NCBI RefSeq assembly: GCF_015832195.1
Contig: NC_052032.1
Span: 11,138,589-11,202,588 of the forward strand
DNA length: 64,000 nucleotides
From: Motacilla alba alba
Taxonomy: Eukaryota; Chordata; Aves; Passeriformes; Motacillidae
Direction: 5' to 3'
In this document: piece by piece, positions 42,701 through 57,700 of the stretch
Numbering within the stretch: position 1 is the first letter of the stretch
Layout: every line of letters starts with the position of its first letter
Notes under the pieces: generated by a model
The model's database searches: none
Seen by the model: only the letters and a program-made list of their open reading frames with translations
Told to the model about the DNA's origin: nothing
Position numbers and translations under genes: made by a program

Positions 42701-45700
42701 ATAAGGCAAGATAATATGGGAAAACATTCAAGAGAAACTGATTGGCAATTAAAAGGCTATGTTGACTCCTAGCAATGCTTGTGCTATAGAAGTCCTAGCT
42801 GTACCGTGTTAGTTCCAGTCCTACGGAAACAGGTATTAAATGACAAGTGCTTAGTACTTACAATAAGTAGTAGTACTTAAATTAGTACTTGCAGCAGTGA
42901 ACCTTGGTTGCAGTTCATCTTCAGTAGGCCTCCCAGGCAGCTGTATTCCCTGGATCTTTTCCACCAAGAATTGTGATGAAATGCAGCAGGGTGGAAGAAA
43001 ACCTTCATTGTTAGTCTGAGATTCATAGTGATCCATATGGTTCAGTAGCTGTAATTGTGGCTTGACTGCCTCTTCCACAGGACACAAAATAGAATCATAG
43101 AAGCATGGAATCACTAAGGTTGGAAAAGACCTCCAAGATCATCAAGTTGAACCTTTGACCGGTCACCGCCTTGTCAACTAGACTAGGTAAACTGAGTGCC
43201 ACATCCAGTTGTTTCTTGAACAGTTCCAGGAATGATGATTTCACTACCTCCCTGGTCAGCCCTTTCCCAATGCCTGACAACCCCATCTGTGGTGAAATTC
43301 TTCCTGATGTCCGGCCTGAACCTCCCTTGGCACAGTTTGAAGCTGTTCCCTCTTGACCTGTTGCTGGTTGCCTGAGAGAAGAGGCCAACCCCCCAGCTGG
43401 CTATACCCTCCAGTCAGGGTATAATTGCAGAGAAGGTCCCCCCTGTGCCTCTTTTCTCCAGGCTAGGCTCCACCAGCTCCATGAGCTGCTCCTCATATGC
43501 CTTATCCTTTGGGTCCTTTCCCAGCTTTGTTGCCCTTCTCTGGTCATGCTCCAGTGCCTCAATGTCTTTCCTGCAGTAAGGTTCCCAGAGCTGAATCCAG
43601 GATTCAAGTTTTGACCTCACCAGTACAGAGGGACAATAATTTTCCTAGTCTTGCTGGCCACAGTACTTTTGATATAGGCCAGGATGCCATTGGCCTTCTT
43701 GCCCACCTGGGCATATTCGAGCTTATGCTCAGCTGTTGTTGACCAGCGCCCCTAGGTCCCTTTGTCCTGGACGACTCTCCAGCCACTCTTTCCCATCCTG
43801 TAGCAATGCATGGGGTTGTTGTAACTGAATTGCAGGAACCAGGACTTTGTCTTGTTGAACCTCACATCATTGCTCTCAGCCCATCAGTCCAGCCTGTCCA
43901 CATCCTTCTGCGGAGCATTCCTACCCTCCAGCACATCAACACTCCCACCCAGCTTACTGTCATCCATGAACTTACCGAGAGTGCACTCGATCTTCTTGTC
44001 CAGATCATCAACAATGATATTAAATAGGACCATGCCTAAGACTGAGCCATGGGGAACCCCATTAGGTACTGGCCCCAACTGGATGTGGCACCATTCCCCA
44101 CCACTTTCTGGGCCCAGTCATCCAACGAGGTGTTTCCCAGTGAAGAGTGCACCTGTCCAGGCCATGGGCTGCAGCCTCTCTAGGAGAATATTGGGGGATA
44201 CTTGGGGACAGTATCCTTCCAGCAGAAGCTCCCAGCAACCTACTGTTGCTTGACCTACTGTCATAGGATGTGCTGTTTAAATGCTAGACAGGCAGCCCAG
44301 AATGTTCCAGATATGCCAGACGCATCTTGTTTGGTACGCAAATAATGGTTAGAAATGCCCTAAGGGACAGCTTTGAGAACTGTACTGTTTTGATGCAACT
44401 AATATCATCCTTGTTTCAGCAATGATTATTAAGTTTTGTTCAGCCTCCTCAGGGAGTAGCTGAACTTCTGTGAAAGACTATTCTCTGTCTTCATTCACTT
44501 GCTTGATACAAGAAAAATTGAGTAACAGTGGCTGTACTGTCCTAGCAATAGTTCCATCCTGTACTGGAGAGCATACTTCCATGAGAAAAAACAATGTTCA
44601 AGACTGACTCCCTGTTTTATTTTCTGCATTATGTTAGGTTCCTCTTTTCCTGCTTGCTAGGACGATTACTCTGCAATGAACTGTATGGCCCAGTAGCAGA
44701 GTGTTATTTAAAACTAGGTTGAAATAGAGGTCTGTCCACCTTACTTCCCAGAGCACACCTACCCTAACATATTTCAGAAAATATTTTGAGTATCAGGCTT
44801 AAAAAACAGAAATTGTTCAGTCATCTTTCTACAATCCAAGAACAAAGCCTTCACATACTCTTCTGTGCCTGTTCCTGTAGAAGCCTTAATTTCTAATGGT
44901 AGATTGGTATTTGTTAATTCAGTGAATCTCTATGCTGATTTTTTCCCTAGAAATTTTGCTTTCAATTTCTGTTTGACCTTAGATTATTAATACTAACTCC
45001 TCAGTTTTGAAGTTGCAGTTTCTGAGGCTGATATCTAGGATTTATCCTGATGTGTCTCTTAGCTGAACTCTTGCAGTATAATTTTGAAATGTTGAAATTT
45101 CATATGTCAACATTTAGACCATGCACTAAAACTAGGCTTCCTTACTATGGTAAAACAAAGATTTGTTTTTTGAAAAGGATTCCTGAAACAAAAATAAATC
45201 CTAACACTACTGTGATATTGGATAAATATAGTGACTTGCGAGATGAATTTCTGATGATACCCAGGGGCAAACACAAAACAGAGTGTGTTTATGCCTTATG
45301 AGTGGTTTATTAGGCATGCTGGAACCAAGGTAGTTTTTTATTTAAAGTAATGCTAGTGATTGACATTGAACATTCAGCTGCGAGAGTGCCGTTAGGTGTG
45401 TGAGGATATGGATGATGCATGTTGGTGGTACGCATATCAGGTCTCAAAGTATGCACTGATCTATTGAAAGTATCACACTAAGCCTCTCAGGGGCTACAGA
45501 TTCTGGCTCCAGGAGTCCTCTTTGGGAAACACTGAGCATGTGTGTGCATGTGTGGAACTTGTGCTGCTTCATGGAAAATGGAGTGTCAAAGGAATTGCAA
45601 AATTGAATTTGGGTGGTGGCAAACAAGCCAGGACTGATTGAAACTGTACTGACTGTCAGTATCTCTTCTTGGAAATAAAGAATGTTTTTGATTGTTTGCA

Positions 45701-48700
45701 GCCTTCTGGAGGAGAGGGGGAATAGAGGAGAAGGTGGCTCAGGAATGACATCTCGTTGTCACAATATATTCCCTTTTCTCAACTGTTTATTTTAAATAAA
45801 ACATGTCAGCATGAGTATTTTGTATTTACCAAAATACATTTAGGCTCCCATTAATTTGTTTTCTTTTCATATATTCTGTATTTTCGTAAGTTGAAAACAG
45901 ATAAATTGCATTCTAGTTTTTCTGGAAACATTGCAGAATTCTGGCATCATGGAAGTCGATGTCCAAACTGTCAGAGACTTAGAAAGGGCTAAGATTCAGA
46001 GTGCAGATTAGCATAACCAAACAGATAACCAACATTATCTAACTTCACATATTCTGGGGAGATGACCAGTGGAGAGTGATGTAATCTTATTTGATGGCAC
46101 TGAAGACTCATTTGTTGCTCTGTTAGTGAATTTCTAAGTGCAGCACACAACAGACATGCTTTCTAGATGGTGTAATCATAGTATAGCTCTTCCTAAAACC
46201 TTGTTAAAAACATAAAGGTGTTAGGTTTTTCTTCCTGCTGTTATGTTCCGCTTTTCTTCCTCACAAAAATAATCTTAGATAGAAAGAGAGAGAAATAGTA
46301 TAGTGCAAGTAGTTGCATGGAAGTTGATCTCACTTGCTTTTGTCACTAAAGAAGATGTAAGAATGCACTTGCCTTAAATATTCATAAAGGATTTCATTAA
46401 GTTCTTTTGTCTTTTATCCATATTGAAAGAAATTCCCATGTGATCAACATTTGAATCGTGCACTGACTTGTCTTATTGTAGCTCTCTGGGAGAGTTATGT
46501 TACTGCTTCCTGGTCACAGAAATCAAGTGGACAGAAAAAGTAGTCTGGAAAGGAATGATTCATGATCTATTTGAAATACATTACTTTGTGTAGTTAAAAG
46601 AATCTAGTACTGTCAGAAGAATAGAAATTTGAAAACATGAAAAGGACCGTGGCTTTGTTAACTGTCTTCACACTAAAACGTAGTTGACAATGTTGGAATA
46701 TTGTAGAGAAGGAACTGAAAGGTGTTCCCAATAAAGAGTAATAAGGAAAGTGGTGGCTGAACCATACGTGATATTTTGAAATGCTGCCATAGGTTTCTCC
46801 CTCCACCCTTTTGCATGTCTTTATCGGAAGTCAGAAAGCCTTTCCTTGGGGTGCTCAGCAGGGTGCTGCAACTTTCCAGCTTTTGTGTATGTTCACTGCT
46901 GGGCAATGACAGCAGTTATTTCCTTTGGATTTATGCCTATTCCATTACAATTTACTTAACATTGTAGTCCTTCATACCTTTTTGCCAGACTGGTACAGAG
47001 CAAAGGACCCATGAATGTCAAGTTAAGACTGCCTAAACTTTAGAGGTGGCAGAAGTGATGTGCATTGGGAGTTTGAGATTCGTTGAGTGCTGAGAGCACA
47101 AGAGTGAGTGAGTGAATAATAAAACACATGGAGTAAGGCAGCATGGCATATAATACTTTCTTCTAATGACTTTCTTTTACTATTAGGTGTTGGTCACTTT
47201 GCCCTATTAAGCTTCTTTTCTGTAAGTCACAGTAACAAAATAGATATTTCTGTGTGCACATTTCAACATGGTAATAGTAAATTTGCCTAGAGGAAATAAA
47301 ATGTTAGGTTTGTGAATAAATTACTGACTTTTTGAGTTGTTTTCTTTTTTTTCCCAAGGCAAAAGACTGGATGAACTTATGTTTTTGAACTAAGAGGGAG
47401 GATGAAATAAAGATTTCTCTTTCTGCTTTCATAGACTTTGCTCAGAGTTTCTTTCTTGGTTCTGACAGGTAGTGATTTACTTCAAAAAAATTTGTTTTGT
47501 TACATCACAGAATACATAACTATGCTTCCAAGAAAGTAAAATTCCTAGTTAGCACTGCCAAAATAATTACTTCTTCAATTTCTTTCAACTTTTGTTGAGA
47601 ATTTTTTTTTGTTAATTTCTCTAAAAACTTGTTTTTCCAGATTATCTTTAAGAATTGAGCCAGGTAACAGCTCTCCTCGACTGGTTTCCTCCAAAGAAGA
47701 TCTTGCAGGTATAAAACATCATTTGAAAATTTGAGTAAGGAAATAATTTTAATTACAGAAATCCTCTACTGAAGTATATGGGAAAACCCAGAGGTACATC
47801 AGTAGCCATGAGTCAACAAGAAAGATTGCTGACTTGTATAAAAGCCGTTCCAGTTCAAGGGATGTCACAGAGTGTTTGCTAGTGTTGGAACAGGTGTCAG
47901 ATTGTGGGATTTTTTACAAATGCTTGCGTTTTCATCATTATTTATTAAGTGAAGGGAAAAGAGCCCTCTTGCAGTACAAAAAAAACCCAAAAAAACCAAA
48001 AAACCAATGCAGTGAATAACACAGGAAATTCTTCCTTCAGGTTGCTGTGTGATCACATACATTTGAGTCAATTTCATTGTGGACAGCAGGAGGACAGAAG
48101 ACTTGTAGCAATAATAGCTTCTAGACACATCTGAAAAACTAGAGTACCATCCATAAGTTGACAAAAGCTAATCTGCTGTTTATTGCTTTGACCAGACTAA
48201 ACAAACATCAGGCTATGTGAAATGTACTTCCTGCTGTATGAGCCATTATCTCAAAAGCTGTTCTGTTTTAATCTCTTGAACCTGAATGGCCAATTTTCTG
48301 TCTCATTATGTAAAACCATGTGTGAATGTAAAAACTCCAAGGAGTCCAGACCACATCTGACATGCATTTATTTAATTTAATTGGCATTCAAAATGTCTTT
48401 TTTTCTCACCAATGAAACGCAAAGTAAATGAGAGAAAGAAAAAGGAAGATGCTAAATATAAAACAAAGAAAAGGCCCATGTGTTTTTCCTCTGCCTCCCA
48501 GCTCTTCGTGTTGGCTGCTGTCAAATGACCAGTTGTTTATAGGGAACCTCTTGTTTGTCCTCGTATTGTGATTGCTATTCCCAGAGTCAGATAAACATTT
48601 GACCTGGTCTTCAGTTTCTTTAGGAAGGTGCTTTTCCTTTCCCTGCTTAGTTCTCAGTATTACTAATTGCTGCATAAAGGAATAGTTCACAGGATATTTT

Positions 48701-51700
48701 GGTTTTTTATTAGATGAGTTCAAAAGCAGTTCGTAATGAACACTTTCTTCATACAGAAATGCATTTGGAAGTTAACTGCCCCACAGCAGCCATCACAGTG
48801 TTGTTCTCTGTATCTGTGTCTGGAAAGGTGTTGATAAGTTACCAGGCTTCTGCTAAGCAGTGCTCACTGCATCAAGGCTCTCTCTCCAAACCCAACCTTC
48901 TGCCACAAAGGCCAGTAGGCTGGGGATGGGCAAGAGGCTGGGAGGGTACATAGCCAGGACAAAGAGATATTCTATACCATGTGACACACTCATCAGTAAA
49001 AGCTGAGAGAAAGGGGGGAGCGAGGCATTTATTATTAAGGTGTTTATCTTCCTAAGCATGTGCTACAATGCTTGGGTTAGGCCATGGCTTCTTATTGCCC
49101 ACTGATGGGAAGTAGATGATAATTTTTTCTTTATTTCTTTTGCTTCTGCACACAGTCATTGCTTTTTTAAATTAATTTGCCTTTATCTCAGCCCACAAAG
49201 GTTTTGTATCTTACTTTCTTCACCTTGTCCTATGAGGGCTGGGGAGTACTGACAGCCCATGAAAGTCAACCCACCACATCATGCCACATTTTCTTTTGCT
49301 TTTGTGAGGATTTGATTTTTCATACTAGAGACTTGAAATGAAGTAATTGCCTCTCATTTGATTACCTCTTTCTTACATTTATAAAGCAGACAAGTAAACT
49401 CTTTATTTTCTGGATTTTACTTTGTATTACTCACGTCTGCTTGCCCAACTCTTGAACTTTGATGTTAACACTTCATTTGTATGATTATGGAATATAATTT
49501 CAGCATGGCATGTGATCATCTCTGGTACTCTGTAAGTCTTAATCAAGGGCTGAGACCTTATTAGAACTCTAGAATTAGAGTTACTAGAACATTAGAATGG
49601 AAGGCAATTAAAAACACAGTTCCAAAGTTGGAAATGAGAATTTTGAACTTGTCTGTCTAGGCAGGGAATACAGGATGATACTGCAATGAGCTCAGCTGGA
49701 GTCCACAAAAAAATGACTGGGACCATGTTCAGTAGTACCTACTTCATTGAATATGTGATCCTGTAGTATCTGGTAGTATTAGGAGAGGGTGAATTTTTCC
49801 TTCTCAATCTGCAGTGCCCTTAAGTGCTCTCTAAGGTTGCTTTACTCAGAGTGAGAATTAATGTGATGACTAGAAACCAAGTGCTGAGTCATTCCTATTG
49901 CTCCATTCTTCTGTTAGTATTTCCTTCGAAAGCTTGACCCTTTTCTGGACTGCTGTATTTATTTCTTGCTCAGCTAGAGAGTTCTCACTTACTGCCAGTT
50001 AGACAATGAATGCCATCAGCATTTTGTAATACCCACAGGAATTTTTCATTGAGCTTCACCTGTGTGGCTGAAAAAATGCTACTAAATGGAATCCAGTACA
50101 TTTTACTGAAAATAAATTTTACTGAAAGGAGAAGGTTTATTAAGAAAGTTAGCATGAATTCAAATTGAAATCTAACTAAGCATGAAGGCAATAATTTATT
50201 GTTTATTTCACAACATTAATAAATAGGAGTATTGCCATATGTTAGTTTTGAATAATTCTGAACAAAAATACTCAAATATTAGTAATGAGATATTTGAACA
50301 TGAAGAATTAAAAATAGCACATTTACAGTTATTGCTGTCAATTTTATTTGGATTCAAATTATACCTTGTAATTAATTCCACTTTGGACATTGTATGCCAG
50401 AAGTAAGTCCTTTGCAGGTGGTAAGCTACAATGATAATAGATGAACTCAAAATACTTTGGGTAGTAGTTTAATGTTCCAGTTAATAGTTTAAGGCATGGG
50501 AGTTTGATAATAGTGATTTAAAGTTAAAGGTTCTTAGCCCACAAGGCCAGTCATCAGTTCAGTTGTCTCGGTAGTACAAAGGTTAATACATTACTAATAA
50601 CAATAAGTCTAGTGGAATTTTGCCTGTGACACGCTGCCTCCTTAGAGATCAGCATATGTTTCCAGAGACAGAAAAAAAGTTCAATGTCATTGGTAATAAT
50701 TCCAAAGCGTATAATGGGATTAAGGGCAGGAATAGTGTCATCTTTGTTTTCTAAAATATAATTGCATGTGTTGATGATGGAAATAGATTTTACTTGCCAG
50801 CACTGCAAATTTATCTTCCACCCAGTTTTCTCTCTTTCAAAAAAATACTAACAGTTTACTGTAGCCAGAGACATTGTGGGTTTCTTTTTTTCAGTTAAGT
50901 TCTGCAGCATTTCTGTTTGCAAAGTGCTGGAGAAAACCATGTGTCCATTTTCCACTTCTTTTGCCAACTAGTTTTCCAGTAAATTCAAACAGGAGGCAGG
51001 CATCTGATTAAAGTGACTGTCTCACAACAAGCTATGTTTTGTATCTTTGTGGCTAAGAGGGTCTCATTTAATTACCAAATGCATATATAATTGTGAATAG
51101 TGTTTTCACAGGAAGATTTAATGTCTTCCATAATGCTGCAGAGATTCTTGTCCCTCACAAGTATCAATTAAGAAGGAGCTTTAAGCAGTTTCGTTGAATG
51201 CTTTCGGGAACCGTGTGATTCACACAACTTCCTTGGCAGCAGCTTAAGTCTGTTCATTCTGCCTTGCTGTGGTTTGAGAGAGAGAGAGAGAATGTAGCTG
51301 GAGACCTTATAGTATGCTAACTGTTCACAGTTTCTAGTTGAATTAGCTGTAAAAGACATCTCTGTTCCTGCAGTGTTAGCTTGAAGGTGCTTGTCATTTG
51401 TGGTATGGCTGTTAGGTTGTTTTGGAAGGTATAAATCAATAAATTTTCCCAGAACAAAGGAAAAGATTTAATGCAATATATAGTAAATGTAAGCCTTCTA
51501 AGCAACTGAAGCTCCTCAGAATTTACACACCAAGTGTAGCTCAGTAGAGAAATATTCTGTTATGCATACTCTTTTGTCATCATGTTATTTGGAAAAGTTC
51601 AGGGTGCAGTGCTAAGCAGAACATACAAAGTGGTTCACTCATTCTCTGGAATATAGCATATTTAATCTTTCTTGAAAAACAATATAAAAAGTTAAAATCA

Positions 51701-54700
51701 TGGTAAAATAATTACCATATCCAGAAAATTGTATCTAATACTAAGTGACTCAAAGACTGGTCTTAACGATTCTGTGATTTTTCATTAACCCCTTCATTAA
51801 AATTAACACCTAGCATTAAATTTTAGCAACAGCCTGGCCTCTGCTGTGGGTAGCCCTTATTCTGGGGGATTTGTTATCCAGTAGTGCAGTAGTCAGGGAT
51901 GGACCCTCACCCCTCTTTTTTTTTTTTTTTTTTTTTTTTTTGGGGGGGGGGTGTTTGTTTTTTTGTTTTTTTCCCCCAAGTAGGTCTTGGTGTAATTCTT
52001 GAGGGGAAAATAATTAGACCAGAGGCTTTCTGTTACCATCATACCAGGAATGTGTAGTAATTAATCTGAAACGGGTATATTCTCTTCTTTGTTACTGGGG
52101 TAAAATTCAGCCCATATTGCCAAGTCCATTCAGCTTTGAGAGCTAGCTCATAGCATACTTGGAGTATATATTTTAATTAATTAGAAGAGGTCAATTATTG
52201 GATGTAGAGTATGTGATATAAAGGAGTTGAAAATCTAGAAGCAGAGTGAAGAAAGTCTGGGGATGTTTGCACATTTGTAACCCTCTGAACTATCTATACT
52301 ACATTAGTGATATCTCTACAGCAGTCACAGCATTTTATAATAAAAAACCCCCACACCATAATTTTCCATGTAAACACTGAGTTTGACATTTAGTTTTGCC
52401 ATTTGTTTTACTGGTTGCTTTGGCAACTAATAAATAGTTTGTGTTAAGTGCTTTAGCAGCCAGTCATTCTGTGGAAATGAGGATTGTCTAATCCTTGTGC
52501 AAGTTCTTGGTCATTGCTTCATGTGCACCATGTCTGCTTTTCTTACACAGGACTTAGGGTAGAAATGGAAGAACTAACTTTTCTTCACATAAATTTACAG
52601 ACTGTCCAGAAAACTTTACTCTTTGGTTTACATTCTCTTCCTCTGTGATACTTTCCTGAGAAACTTTTACAACTCACTGGAGTATTTTTGAAACAAAACA
52701 ATACCAGACAAATCAGTGGATTCACATGTTATCAACCACTAAATTCAGCTGGAATTAGTGTACTGTGGGTTTTTTCTTAACATACCAAAGTTTCACAAAA
52801 ATTGTAGAAGAATATTCTGTCAAAACAAATATGAATTTCCCATGAAGAGAATTATTGTGCTCAGTTTTTAACTTCCTCACTTTCTAATACTTTCTGTGCC
52901 TCCTTACCAAACAAGTCTAATGTCCTAGTTCATTGATGCTTATTTTAACTACCAAGCCATTGTCCTGAGGAATGTTACAAATATAGACAGCCAGAGGACA
53001 AAGGGCTTTTCTGCCTTGTTTTTTGGAGGTTTAGTTGGTTTTGGTCTTTTGTTTTTGACTCTTTTTTCAAATCACCTGAAATAGTTTCTGTAAATGTTCG
53101 TTTGTTGTTTTGTTGTTGTTTTTTTTTTTTTTTTTTTTTGACTGACTGGTTAGTGTATTTGGTTGAACCCAAACTTCAGTTTCCCTGCAGCTATGCTCTC
53201 ACAATGGCTACGTCTTCATTGCCAATCTTAATGTCACCCAAGCCCATATACTGCCTTGTAGATCCAACTGCAAAAACTTCAGTGTTTTTGCTGAAGTGTA
53301 AGTCTGGGGTTTGCACATTCCACTGGTACAGAACAAATGCTGACAATTAGTGATTCCATAAAAGTGACACTTAAAATTGAAAATATCGTTTCTATACAGG
53401 AAGCATTTGAAGGAAATGCACTCAAGTGTGCTTACTGTGCAGTCAGAAGTATGTGTGTGTGTGTGTGAGTGTGACAGCTTTTGGGGAGCCTGGAGGAGCA
53501 TGGGGAAGTGCAGTCAAGAACTCAGATTCTCGTTTTTAGTTTGCTCTTGTCTGAGAAGCAGCCATAACATACATGTATGTCTCTTACACATTGTATGCAT
53601 TAGTAGCCTTTTGTTGAATTGTAAAGCAATACTCTGAAAATTAAAACTGCTCTTTTACAATAGCCATCATTCTAGGTGTAATTTTTTCTGTCATTCTTGA
53701 TTCTGTGCACAAAATTAATCTAAAGTTATTTATTGTGTGTTTTGTAAGTAGGTATTTCTCTTTGGAAGTTTTAATTATCACATACTAGTTAAAATGGAAA
53801 CAGAGCAGTAAAAATTTACAGTGAAGATTTAACTAGAGAGTCTATAGCTTGGAATGTCTTTATTTTTTAGAAACAAAGCTGGTAAGTTTTACTCCTTAAC
53901 TGCTCACCAAATAGTGCATAGTTGAGACTGTTCTACTTTCCTGAAAAATCACTCAGTTCTTCATCATATAATATGCAACTCATTTTCAGTTTTTAGTTTG
54001 CATATCTAGTACTGGTTTATTGATAGCTTTTTAGTGGAGAAAAATTGTGAACTGTAACTCCCTCACCCTGCTGCTTTTTTAAAAGCTCTGGAGACTGTAA
54101 ATGTTCACATGTTTTACTGAAGGATTGCAAAAGTAACATTCATTTATAACATTTGAAGGATTATTCATGGAAAAATTATGCAAAGGAAAAAACAGTGAGA
54201 TCCTTTGGGATATGTGTAAACTTTTCCAAATGTTCTTGCCACAGATCTCTGAACAGCATTTGACTTGCTCTGATGAAGTTGTCTCACGTTCCCTAACGCA
54301 AACACATTTTTAATAACATTTTAATATTTTTATACATCATTCCTGTGCATGTCAGCATAATCTTGAAAATGATGCTGAGAAATAATGAAAACCAAACTAA
54401 CCCTTGTTCATGCCAGCTGACTGGAAAATCCTGCTAAGAGTGCTTTGTCTCCATGAAAGGCAAAATAACAGAATAGCAATCATGGTAACAGTATGCACTA
54501 GGAGTGGAGCCAGAAGAGTAAAGACAAGAGTTAGCAGTAGCAGATGACTTCACTTATTGGAAAAAAGGGGCAAAATAACTCAATCCCAAATGAATTTAAG
54601 TATTGGAATTTTGTTATCAGCAGTATCAGGCATAACTTCCCCAGCTAATTGCTCAGCAGTCTGGTATGTCCATAAACATCCCTTGGTCTGTGCAGTTGTC

Positions 54701-57700
54701 ATCAGTATCTCACTGCTTACCCTCTTTGGCATCCTTCTTGACATGGGCTCTCTTTGTCTCTTACTCCTTTACAGAAAGGAGGTCATCTGCTCTGTGCCCC
54801 ATAACTCATGCTGACGCTCACTGCACCCCAGATTTCTTGCCGAACTAAGTGTAGCCAGCTGAAGAGAACTCTGTAAACTTCGCCATTCTTCTTCATAGAC
54901 ATTTGGCAGCAGAGCAGATACAAAGACTATGTAAAGGTGTTTAAGTTCAGATTCTTATTACCTTAGCACAGGGCTAACAGAGCTAAAATGAATGGATTTC
55001 CTTCTCTTGCCTTGGAGAAAAGGAGGATGCAGAACCACATTGAAAATGGTCAGTCCAGCCATAATAATACCAGCACAGATGATATTTCTGTTTTCATCTG
55101 ATCCCACAAAGCATTCTGTTTTCTGCCATCAGGATCTTCACTGAAGACACCTAACTAGGAATTTGAATAAGTCACAGAATCACAGCATACCTCTAAGAGA
55201 CCACAGAGGGTCATCTAGTCCAAGCTCCCTGCTCAAGTAGGGTCATCCTACAGCACATGGCACAGGATTGTGTCAGATGGCTCTGGAATACCTCCAATGA
55301 AGGAAGCTTCACAAGCTCTCTCTAGGCAGCCTGTTCCAGTGGTCTGTCAACCCAGATCCATTTCCTTCCTTGACAGGACTGATGCAGGCAATTGTGATTG
55401 CCATATGTAATAGCAAGGAAGCAAAGTTGGACTGTTGTCTTAAGTTGTAATACTCTTACACCTATTTCCACAAACTCTGTCACCCTTGACATGTCACACC
55501 TTAAGCCTGGCAATATTTTTATGTGAACTGAAATTTTAGTCCTTAATATAATTTTTATATAATTAATAATATTCCCTAGTATTATATTATATTCTGAGAT
55601 GTGGAGTCCTCTTAGACATGCTACATAATTTCTTTCAGGGGGAGGGTGGCAGTTTATCAAACTTTTTCTGTTCTAAAGCTGTCCAGGTAATAAAAGCTCT
55701 TACTTAAATCAAGCAATTATCATCTTTATAATGATCAATCTTTAGATAGTTTTATGTTGCAATCGTATTAGAGTAAATTTCAGTCCATGCTCCCTAAAGA
55801 GAGGGAGGAAAAAAAGGGAATGTAGATAGAAAAGTCTCAAACTATTATTTCTTGCTAGATAATATCCCTTACTCTTTGTAGGTTTTGATGGTAACATTTG
55901 AACCTACCTGGAGTCAAATCCAGCCAGCTTTGATTTTGTAATAACTGGATTGTGTCAGCACTGGACCTGTTATTTTACTGTTCTTTCTGATAAAGTAATT
56001 TTGATGCAGTCTCATGCTTTTGTTTTGTTGCATATCAGTGCTTTGGAGCAAAATTAATCAAACTGCTTTCAGGTCTCTGATTCTCCACTGTGAGAAACTT
56101 AACCTTTAAACTATTATGTGTTACAAAATTTAAAAGTTATTTCTACATGTGGCACAATGTCTGTGTGAAAAAGCACTGCACTATACTGATAATGCTGTAG
56201 GGCTCTGCCTTAAGATTGCTACTACTTCACAGGCTGTGGTTTCAGTAACTTGTTAAAAATAATACTTCAGTAGCATTCAGTGAACTTAAAAGAACTTAAT
56301 GTCAATCCACTTGAAAAATACTTAATATAAATCAAGATTGAGAACTGGCATCAGAAACACCTGAATGACACAGCAAGAAGCAATATAAAAATAAGCAAAT
56401 CCTGCAACCAAATTAAGGGACAAGCCTCAGAGTGGGCATATTAACACTGAAGTTTATGCTGGGTTTCAGATTAAACTCTTACTGATAAATGCTCATAATT
56501 TTCAGGGAAATTACTCTTTTAGCTGCCCCTGTCTTTATCCTGGGTTTCAGTTCCAATATATTTTCGGCTTCTTAGCAGGTAATAAATACCTCAATAGTCC
56601 TAAATATTTTCCTGTTCACAAGTTGAAAAGTATCTGATGAAAAGGCACTACAAAGAAAGCATGTAGAGCAAACTCCTTTTTTGGGAACCTAGTCTGTCAG
56701 AAGAACTGGAGGTTTTCAAACTAAAGAACTTGTAATCATTTTTGAAACTTCTGCAGGCATTTGTTTTGTCTCTGCATAAATTTTAATTTGTAAGGAAAAT
56801 CCATGGTAAAAGACTTTAGTGAAATGTATATTCTTGCTACTAATGCAGCAGATAAGATTTTTCAGACCTAATGGTGAATTATGAATCCATACAGTTTTTA
56901 CATTAAACTAGGCAACACATAATTGCATTCATAATCATACATTTTCTGTCCTAATTTGTGCTTCACCTCCATGGCAGAAATGGAAGATGAACTGCTTTGG
57001 TTTTAGGGAAGAAGCTTCCAGTGTTGTGTTACAGCCCAAATGCATCAAAATGTTAGTTGTATGTGCAGCAAGAACATTGTACTGGGCCCTCTCTGGCATC
57101 CCAGATGTGTGCATCTTTAGTTGAAGAATCACTGGATGAAGTAATGACTGAAAGTGCATTTTTTAAAACTGCACATGGCCATTAGGTATAAGACCTTCTC
57201 TGAAGCTGCATATGCCAGTGACTGAAGCTATGACTGTTGTGTTTTCACAAATTCGGAGTTGTGTGATGGTAGCAAAGATGGGCAGGCAAAAATGTTATCC
57301 TGATGGTATATATGAATGAGGCAGAAAACATGCTTAAAAACTGTTTTGTCTTTGTTCTCCTACTAAATTGATGGTCTGATGAATAATACTACTGAAGGTT
57401 CCTCTAACAAACTTGTCCCTCCTCTCTGTATTGCTAAAATAAGTTGTGTCTTTTTTGCTTCGCTTGGGGCTCTGCAATATAAGTCTATATTGCAGAGTGA
57501 GTATGGGCAGGAAAGCATTTTGCATTTATTTGGGGGTTTTTTTGCCTCTTACTGGGACAAACTCATTACTGGTTCTCCTATTTCTTCTTGTGTCTCATGA
57601 ATCCTCAGTTCAAGAGAGAAGAAGTTGATATCTTCCTTCAGGGTGCTTCAGGGTAGAGAGAGCAGCCTGTATAACAAATAGAATGTCTCAAGTAAGGAGA

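Larger units (their letters stand above)
39760..47640 (+). other. RALGPS1 intron, 7.9 kb
   Basis: Holds a 1.2-kb CR1 copy, a short perfect hairpin and AT-rich low-complexity sequence near 41700-41775. A stretch near 40800-40860 vaguely resembles CR1 but is not callable. No other gene is seen. Confidence 0.7.

Noticed and set aside
43095..44253. Clustered open frames at the 1.2-kb CR1
   Set aside because: The minus frames are broken CR1 ORF2 remnants and the plus frames are their shadows; not a host gene.
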